Source: Pseudomonadota bacterium
GTDB lineage: Bacteria > Pseudomonadota > Alphaproteobacteria > Acetobacterales > Acetobacteraceae
Direction: 5' to 3'
Length of the DNA: 6,164 nt
NCBI GenBank assembly: GCA_021826565.1
Contig: JAKAZJ010000131.1
Span: forward strand, 1 to 6,164
Both the position numbers and the translations under genes were made by a program. The notes beneath the pieces are model-generated. The model did no database searches, was not told the DNA's origin, and saw only the letters and a list, made by a program, of their open reading frames with translations. Below are positions 5,403 through 6,164 of this stretch, piece after piece (position 1 is the first letter of the stretch; every line of letters begins with the position of its first letter).

Positions 5403-6164
5403 ATGTCCCGTCACGAATTCCTCACCGTCGATGTGTTCACCGCCACGCGCTTCGGCGGCAATCCGCTTGCGGTCTTCCCCGACGCGCGCGGGATCCCCGA
5501 GGCCGCGCTGGCCGCGCTGGGGGCCGAGTTCAACCTGTCTGAAACCACCTTCGTCCTGCCGCCCGAAGACCCCGCCCATACCGCGCGGGTGCGCATCTTC
5601 GGTCCGCGGGAGGAACTGCCTTTTGCCGGCCATCCCAATGTGGGCACCGCCTTCGTGCTCGCCCATCGCCAGCCCAACCCGCCGGCGCGCTTCCTGTTCG
5701 AGGAGCCGGCCGGCCTGGTCGCGGTCGATCTGCTGCGCGATGCCAGCGGCACGGTCACCGGCGCCAGGGTCGCCGCGCCGCGGCCCCTGACCGTGGCCGC
5801 CGAGGTCCCGCCCGACATCATCGCCGCCTGCGCCGGCCTGACGGCGGCCGCGATCGTCACCGCGCTCCATCCACCAGCGATCGCCTCGGTCGGGATGCCG
5901 TTCGCGATCGCCGAGGTCGCGGACATCGCCGCCCTGGCCCGCGCCGCCCCCGACCTGGCCGCGCTGCGCGCTGCCGCGACGCGCTTTCCCGCGGCACCCG
6001 GGTTCAAGCTGCTGCTGCATTGCCGGCCCGGGGCCGACCCCACCCGACGCCGCGTGCGCATGTTCGCACCCTTGTCGGGCGTGACCGAAGACCCCGCCAC
6101 CGGCAGCGCCGCGGCGGCGTTGGTCGCGCTGCTGCTTGCGCGCAGCCAGGAAGCTTCTGCCACG
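5403..6164 (+). CDS. PhzF family isomerase/epimerase, 3' end outside the window
   Basis: The frame is open from ATG 5403 to the last base (254 codons, no stop). PhzF-family proteins have the diaminopimelate epimerase fold and catalyse isomerisation or proton transfer; PhzF itself acts on a phenazine precursor, but most family members have unknown substrates. What is seen: N-terminal [20 protein letters not shown] (6-25); the catalytic glutamate E47 in [23 protein letters not shown] (64-78) with H77; and the second-domain loop E-D-P-A-T-G-S-A (229-236) with D230. Both pseudo-symmetric halves are present, and only about 30-50 C-terminal residues should be missing. The ATG fits the family's usual N-terminus, though its ribosome site is weak. 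The gene diverges from brnT. No phenazine genes are visible, so a phenazine role is not supported and I give no symbol. Confidence 0.93.
   Translation, partial: MSRHEFLTVDVFTATRFGGNPLAVFPDARGIPEAALAALGAEFNLSETTFVLPPEDPAHTARVRIFGPREELPFAGHPNVGTAFVLAHRQPNPPARFLFEEPAGLVAVDLLRDASGTVTGARVAAPRPLTVAAEVPPDIIAACAGLTAAAIVTALHPPAIASVGMPFAIAEVADIAALARAAPDLAALRAAATRFPAAPGFKLLLHCRPGADPTRRRVRMFAPLSGVTEDPATGSAAAALVALLLARSQEASAT

Noticed and set aside
4690..5790. 366-codon + strand open frame spanning brnTA and the start of phzF
   Set aside because: It runs antisense to two recognised genes and out of frame with phzF; the translation shows no domain.
5411..6163. Minus-strand open frames opposite phzF
   Set aside because: The + strand frame from 5403 carries all PhzF motifs; the antisense frames are G/A/R-rich without motifs.

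Overview
The window is a gene-dense, very GC-rich stretch with eight protein-coding genes, two of them cut by the window edges. It shows no RNA genes, insertion sequences or CRISPR arrays. The GC content, Proteobacteria-style gene set (a DHA2-type transporter, a BrnT/BrnA toxin-antitoxin pair, a monofunctional-looking set of core enzymes) and the codon choice suggest a high-GC proteobacterium, most likely an alphaproteobacterium. That placement is inference from gene content only.

Left part (1-954, + strand): the C-terminal end of a CofD/FbiA-type transferase overlaps in GTGA fashion with a complete CofC/FbiD-type guanylyltransferase. These are consecutive steps of coenzyme F420 biosynthesis: CofC makes the GDP- or GPP-activated phospho-C3-acid and CofD joins it to the deazaflavin Fo. 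The rest of the pathway (Fo synthase, CofE) would lie to the left of the window, if present.

Middle (932-2989, - strand): argJ, encoding the ornithine/glutamate acetyltransferase of the cyclic arginine pathway, runs convergently into cofC, and the two genes overlap by 23 bp at their 3' ends. Fifteen bases upstream of argJ is a DUF169 (COG2043-like) gene of unknown function, probably co-transcribed with it. A complete 14-helix-type MFS drug/metabolite exporter (3076-4569, +) diverges from the DUF169 gene across an 86-bp spacer that carries a perfect GC-rich inverted repeat.

Right part (4608-5199, - strand): a brnT-brnA type II toxin-antitoxin operon is convergent with the exporter. Its two genes overlap by an unusually long 47 nt. 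The 203-bp spacer to its right holds a plausible sigma70-type promoter overlaid by two near-identical 10-bp palindromes (a candidate autoregulatory operator) and a run of nine C. Beyond it a PhzF-family isomerase/epimerase gene starts at 5403 (+) and runs off the window without a stop.

Functionally the window is a mosaic of unrelated small units: F420 cofactor synthesis, arginine synthesis with a DUF169 partner, an exporter, a TA module and a PhzF enzyme. No wholly new multi-gene system is evident. The points most worth following up are F420 synthesis in a likely proteobacterium, the DUF169-argJ pairing, and the brnTA overlap and operator.
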